From NCBI GenBank assembly GCA_027066265.1, contig JAMOOB010000094.1:1-16022 (forward strand): a stretch of 16,022 bases of DNA, given 5' to 3'. The notes under the pieces are model-generated. The model did no database searches and was not told where the DNA came from. It saw only the letters and a list, made by a program, of their open reading frames with translations. Numbering within the stretch: position 1 is the stretch's first letter; each line of letters opens with the position of its first letter. The translations under genes and the position numbers were made by a program. Source of the stretch: Desulfurococcales archaeon (GTDB taxonomy: Archaea > Thermoproteota > Thermoprotei_A > Sulfolobales > Ignisphaeraceae). Below, in pieces: positions 13,547 through 16,022 of this stretch.

Positions 13547-13912
13547 TTAGACCGCTAGCAAACCAACCTTCTTGAGAGTTCCAGTGGTTGGATCGACTAC
13601 GTATCCAAGCGCTTCCAGAGCTCTACACCCAATCAATACGTCGAGCGGTAGCTCGTCAACGATCTCGATGATTACGTAGCCTTCGGAATCGAGTAGCTTC
13701 AGCTTTCCATACGAAACCTTCGTCTTGATCCTACGACCATCCACGGTCACCCTCTCCGATTCGCCTATCACGGGAAGACCAAGCTTCTCGGCAACGCTCC
13801 TACTCACGAGCACGTCGCCGTTGAAACCCGTATCGACGAGAGCACGAAACCTCGCACCGTTTATCTCCACATCGACGAAGGCTATGCTCATCACGTGATT
13901 CCGCACGCTCAT
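13547..13912 (-). CDS. Retropepsin-like aspartic protease, copy B
   Basis: This 121-residue cytoplasmic protein of clan AA has the catalytic motif LVDTGFNGDVLV (D27-T28-G29), a SxxVAEKLGL helix after it, and a C-terminal VLIGCRALEALGYVVDP block like the hydrophobic-hydrophobic-Gly segment of single-domain retroviral-type proteases. Such proteins are active only as dimers, each giving one Asp. The substrate is unknown. I place the start at ATG 13912 because a TATA box at 13941-13949 predicts transcription from about 13918; ATG 13891 is an alternative and the longest frame (from 13990) begins upstream of the promoter. It lies directly downstream of another member of the family and shares the VLIG, LE-x-LG, VDP-x-TG-x-L signature with it, so the two are tandem relatives. 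Confidence 0.8.
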   Translation of the reverse strand: MSVRNHVMSIAFVDVEINGARFRALVDTGFNGDVLVSRSVAEKLGLPVIGESERVTVDGRRIKTKVSYGKLKLLDSEGYVIIEIVDELPLDVLIGCRALEALGYVVDPTTGTLKKVGLLAV

Positions 13913-13940
13913 CGATTCTCTAGCTAGGTACGCGCAACGA

Positions 13941-13949
13941 TATAGATAA
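13941..13949 (-). promoter_or_regulatory. TATA box of retropepsin-like copy B
   Basis: TTATCTATA on the minus strand lies about 33 bases before ATG 13912 and predicts a leader of six to eight bases, so this copy has its own promoter between the two tandem genes. Confidence 0.5.
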
Positions 13950-13968
13950 CGTCGAACACGTAAAGGAG

Positions 13969-14322
13969 CTAGTAGAGGAGTAGAGCCCATTCACGTAGCC
14001 TACCCGTCATCGGATCTACCTCTAGACCGAGTACCTCTAGCGTGGCTACACCGATAAGCACCTTATCGATGGAATCGGATATCGGTACCGGTACGATCTC
14101 GCCACGACCTTCGAGCTCGATCCAGATCCGCGATCTCTCAAGCTCTATCCTACCAGTTCCCGTCTCAACAACGCTCCTCCCCGTAGGTCTGAGACCCAGC
14201 TTCTTAGCAAGCTCTCTAGGAATCACCGTAAGCGTTGCACCGGTGTCTACCAAAGCACGTACACGAACCGTATTCCTACGCTCTGGATTACCTACGATAG
14301 CATCGACCCATACACGACCCAA
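13969..14322 (-). CDS. Retropepsin-like aspartic protease, copy A
   Basis: The 117-residue protein has the motif ALVDTGATLTVIP with D26-T27-G28, closer to classical retroviral-type D-T-G-A than its neighbour, then RELAKKLGL, and the C-terminal VLIGVATLEVLGLEVDP block. It probably acts as a homodimeric cytoplasmic protease, or as a heterodimer with copy B, which is inferred only from their adjacency. The start is uncertain: TTG 14322 begins a compact GRVWVDAIVG strand as in relatives and has GGGGT six bases upstream; ATG 14388 is in frame and would add 22 poorly structured basic residues, and the frame is open to 14442. It lies 112 bases downstream of the metallophosphoesterase. Confidence 0.78.
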   Translation of the reverse strand: MGRVWVDAIVGNPERRNTVRVRALVDTGATLTVIPRELAKKLGLRPTGRSVVETGTGRIELERSRIWIELEGRGEIVPVPISDSIDKVLIGVATLEVLGLEVDPMTGRLREWALLLY

Positions 14323-14434
14323 CGCTGTACCCCGACGATCTAGCTCTGGACGAGGTAGAGAAACTCGACGAGATTGGTTTAGAAACATCGATACGTAGAT
14401 CCATCCACGGAAACAGCCATTGTTCACAGCGTGC

Positions 14435-15250
14435 TTAGACAACGATGTCTAGAACAACGATCTCGGGATTCGTACCTATCCTAAGCGGTAGGATCGTGGT
14501 TCCAATCCCTCGGCTAACGATTAGTACCGTATCGCCGAGTCTATGCATACCTTCGTACAGATCCCTAGGGCATCCACGCGGTAGGAATAGTGGGTATCCA
14601 AACACCTTTACCTGACCACCGTGGCAATGACCAGCGAATACGATTCCTCGAAACCCTAGCTCGCTCAAAGTCTTTGCGAACACGGGTTCGTGTATCAACG
14701 CTATGTAGAGATCGGCTCTCGGTAAGCTACGTATCAGCGAAGCGTTTGGAACTCCCCATAGATAATCGTCGAAACCAACGATAACGATCCTCAAACCCTT
14801 AACCACTACGGTACGGTAATCGTTGATCAGGAGCTCGATACCGTACCTAGCAAAGATCTTCTCGACGATGTTCAGCGTAGATCCCTGCAACTCCCAGTTA
14901 CCGATAACTGCGTAGATGGGTACCGAACCAAGTTCCTTCCTCAGCAAGGATACGAACTTCTCGAGGTGCTTACCATGCTTAGGATCCTCGATGTAGTCCC
15001 CCGTCAACACAACGATATCTGGTCTAAGCTCAGCAACCTTCTCAACGACGCTCTTCTCGAAGTCTCCGAAACCACGTAGATGTAGATCCGATAACTGAAC
15101 GATCCTCAGAACTATGCCCCTAGACCCAAGCCTAACCGTGTAGCGCATGACTACGAGCGATGAGCTCGAACACATCGCTAGAACGAGTACGAGAATCGCA
15201 CATAGGAGAAGCCCAGCAACGATCGTAACCACCAACCTCTTCCTCCTCAC
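14435..15250 (-). CDS. Membrane-anchored metallophosphoesterase (YkuE/YaeI-like)
   Basis: The 271-residue protein begins with RRKR and a hydrophobic helix (~7-27), ending in CSSSS, so it is a signal-anchored protein with its domain outside. Calcineurin-type metal motifs are in order: SDLH (D55, H57), GDYIED (D85), GNWE (N118), HEP (H187) and GHCHGGQ (H208, H210). The third motif is usually G-N-H-E; the histidine that assists catalysis is Trp here, a change also seen in some relatives of the YkuE/YaeI group, which act on phosphodiesters such as UDP-sugar lipids. Start: GTG 15250 has GGTG six bases upstream and gives the best N-terminus; the frame stays open to TTG 15304. The substrate is not known. 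Confidence 0.85.
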   Translation of the reverse strand: MRRKRLVVTIVAGLLLCAILVLVLAMCSSSSLVVMRYTVRLGSRGIVLRIVQLSDLHLRGFGDFEKSVVEKVAELRPDIVVLTGDYIEDPKHGKHLEKFVSLLRKELGSVPIYAVIGNWELQGSTLNIVEKIFARYGIELLINDYRTVVVKGLRIVIVGFDDYLWGVPNASLIRSLPRADLYIALIHEPVFAKTLSELGFRGIVFAGHCHGGQVKVFGYPLFLPRGCPRDLYEGMHRLGDTVLIVSRGIGTTILPLRIGTNPEIVVLDIVV

Positions 15251-15256
15251 ACTCAA

Positions 15257-15260
15257 CACC
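15257..15260 (-). promoter_or_regulatory. GGTG Shine-Dalgarno site deciding the metallophosphoesterase start
   Basis: GGTG then six bases (TTGAGT) leads to GTG 15250, matching the spacing at other starts in the window and placing the charged RRKR right after the initiator. Confidence 0.45.
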
Positions 15261-15351
15261 AATTCGTGCAGTACCCACCAAGAGAAGCATTGCACACCAA
15301 ACAAAAATCTAGGCGCTGAACGTTTGATACTCGACGAGATCGTATCACGGA

Positions 15352-15381
15352 TTCAACGATTCGTTTCGAACCCTCGTTGAA
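15352..15381. repeat. Intergenic inverted repeat (8-base arms)
   Basis: TTCAACGA (15352-15359) and TCGTTGAA (15374-15381) are perfect inverted copies around a 14-base spacer. They lie between the metallophosphoesterase start and a small plus-strand ORF. It could be an operator or a hairpin. The region 15251-15411 otherwise shows no gene I can support. Confidence 0.35.
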
Positions 15382-15411
15382 CAGTCAACAACCCTTGCAA
15401 AGCTCGAAGCT

Positions 15412-15510
15412 ATGGATGCGATAGCTAAGCGTAGGGAGGGAACGAAGGTCCTTGCGGTGTTGAAGAGCTTGGTCTACGAGAAGCGAGGCGTAGAGACATC
15501 CGAAGACTAA
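15412..15510 (+). CDS. Possible small ORF, 32 residues
   Basis: ATG 15412 begins a short basic, helical ORF ending in TAA. The frame is open back to TGA at 15325, and the 28 codons before the ATG also read plausibly (charged and helical), so this may be the remnant of a longer gene whose start is lost. There is no Shine-Dalgarno site and no clear promoter. I do not recognise the product. It ends 12 bases before the convergent nuclease gene stops. Confidence 0.25.
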   Translation: MDAIAKRREGTKVLAVLKSLVYEKRGVETSED

Positions 15511-15522
15511 GCCGTTGTGGAG

Positions 15523-16022
15523 CTAAACCTCGAAGCTTTCTCGGAACGCTGGTCTTATCTCGACTCCTAGCCTAGCTGCGCTTTCCCATGCACTAGGATC
15601 GATGAATCCGCCAACGATTACTAGCCTCGGCTTGATGCCCACAACCTTTTCGTAAAGCTTGCCAATCCTATGCAGCTCGGCTACATCGCCTCTAGAAACC
15701 CTTGACTTGATCTCGACTAGGATATGCTCCTTATCTCTAACAACCACGTCGATCTCGATGATGGCTGGATGACCGTAGACAATACCCTCGTCGTCTCTAA
15801 GAGTCTTCCTCTCAACCTTGGCAACTCCAAGCGCTTCCTCGATAACGTACTTCATAGCTTCCCTAAACCCATGCTCCGAAAGGATACCGAACCTATGGCT
15901 AATGGCGGACAGGACCCTTCTAGTCTCCTTCAACTCTTCCTCAACCCTAGCCATCCTCTCCTCAAGCCTAATCACCCTCTCTTCCAACTTTGCGAATCTT
16001 TCTTCGAGCTTAGCGAACCTTT
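15523..16022 (-). CDS. Coiled-coil PD-(D/E)XK nuclease-like protein (DUF3782-like), start beyond window
   Basis: The frame is open to the right edge; 165 residues are visible and the N-terminus lies outside. The visible start is a heptad coiled coil with near-repeats of RFAKLEE, followed by more Leu/Glu/Arg heptads. The C-terminal domain has the PD-(D/E)XK pattern: IIEIDVVV with an Asp, then ILVEIKS with Glu-x-Lys about 12 residues later, and a helix with Asp/Glu/Leu. This architecture (coiled coil plus restriction-like fold) resembles archaeal proteins annotated DUF3782, which are multi-copy in some hyperthermophiles. It may cut DNA, but no target is known. TTG 15987 is an in-frame codon, not a likely start, because the coiled coil continues upstream. 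Confidence 0.8.
   Translation of the reverse strand, partial: RFAKLEERFAKLEERVIRLEERMARVEEELKETRRVLSAISHRFGILSEHGFREAMKYVIEEALGVAKVERKTLRDDEGIVYGHPAIIEIDVVVRDKEHILVEIKSRVSRGDVAELHRIGKLYEKVVGIKPRLVIVGGFIDPSAWESAARLGVEIRPAFRESFEV

Noticed and set aside
13913..13990. N-terminal extension of retropepsin-like copy B overlapping copy A
   Set aside because: The TATA box at 13941-13949 lies inside it, so the transcript starts later; the extra residues are basic and not family-like.
15360..15382. T-loop-like GTTCGAA suggesting a tRNA
   Set aside because: The flanking bases do not form a five-pair T stem and no acceptor or anticodon arms can be drawn around it.
1..16022. CRISPR array, insertion sequence or integrated element
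   Set aside because: No regularly spaced direct repeats, transposase, integrase or terminal inverted repeats were seen.

Overview
The window looks like part of a hyperthermophilic archaeal chromosome, most likely a crenarchaeon (Thermoproteota) near the Desulfurococcales. The evidence is gene content: archaeal apgM-type phosphoglycerate mutase, a zinc-lid adenylate kinase, Aeropyrum-type peroxiredoxin, neelaredoxin-type superoxide reductase, an Lrp/AsnC regulator and a Thg1-like protein. Archaeal promoter structure agrees: TATA boxes about 25 bases before very short leaders, GGTG Shine-Dalgarno sites, and many GTG/TTG starts. The genus cannot be fixed from this sequence. I see no rRNA, tRNA, CRISPR array, insertion sequence or integrase.

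Layout. 1-1113 (-) is the 5' part of an exported or membrane-anchored unknown protein that runs off the left edge. 1313-3477 (-) is a tight three-gene operon: a P-loop ATPase/kinase, a winged-helix protein with a dCTP-deaminase/dUTPase-like C-terminal domain, and an unrecognised 284-residue protein. 3574-3990 (-) is a small conserved archaeal protein. 4070-7265 is an oxygen-defence region. Flavodiiron protein and peroxiredoxin lie on the minus strand; superoxide reductase, an unknown 102-residue protein and an Lrp/AsnC regulator lie on the plus strand, divergent from a shared promoter region. 7336-7833 (-) holds a small basic ORF that ends in TGA and continues in the same frame into a retropepsin-like sequence without a start codon. 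7929-10650 (-) carries Thg1-like protein, a GT-C glycosyltransferase and adenylate kinase. 10743-12116 (-) is a rhomboid protease with an extra C-terminal domain, divergent from apgM at 12237-13520 (+). 13547-15250 (-) holds two tandem retropepsin-like genes and a membrane-anchored metallophosphoesterase. A small plus ORF and a PD-(D/E)XK-type nuclease gene cut by the right edge close the window.

How the genes fit together. Superoxide reductase makes H2O2 from superoxide, peroxiredoxin removes H2O2, and flavodiiron protein reduces O2 (or NO) to water (or N2O), so 4070-7265 is a coherent detoxification module for an anaerobe or microaerophile, possibly under control of the linked Lrp-type regulator. 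The most unusual points are the winged-helix/dUTPase-like fusion, the superoxide reductase lacking the canonical active-site lysine, three retropepsin-like sequences within 7 kb (one split by a stop and with Asn for the catalytic Asp), the four-cysteine extension of the rhomboid, and the 102-residue unknown between superoxide reductase and the regulator.
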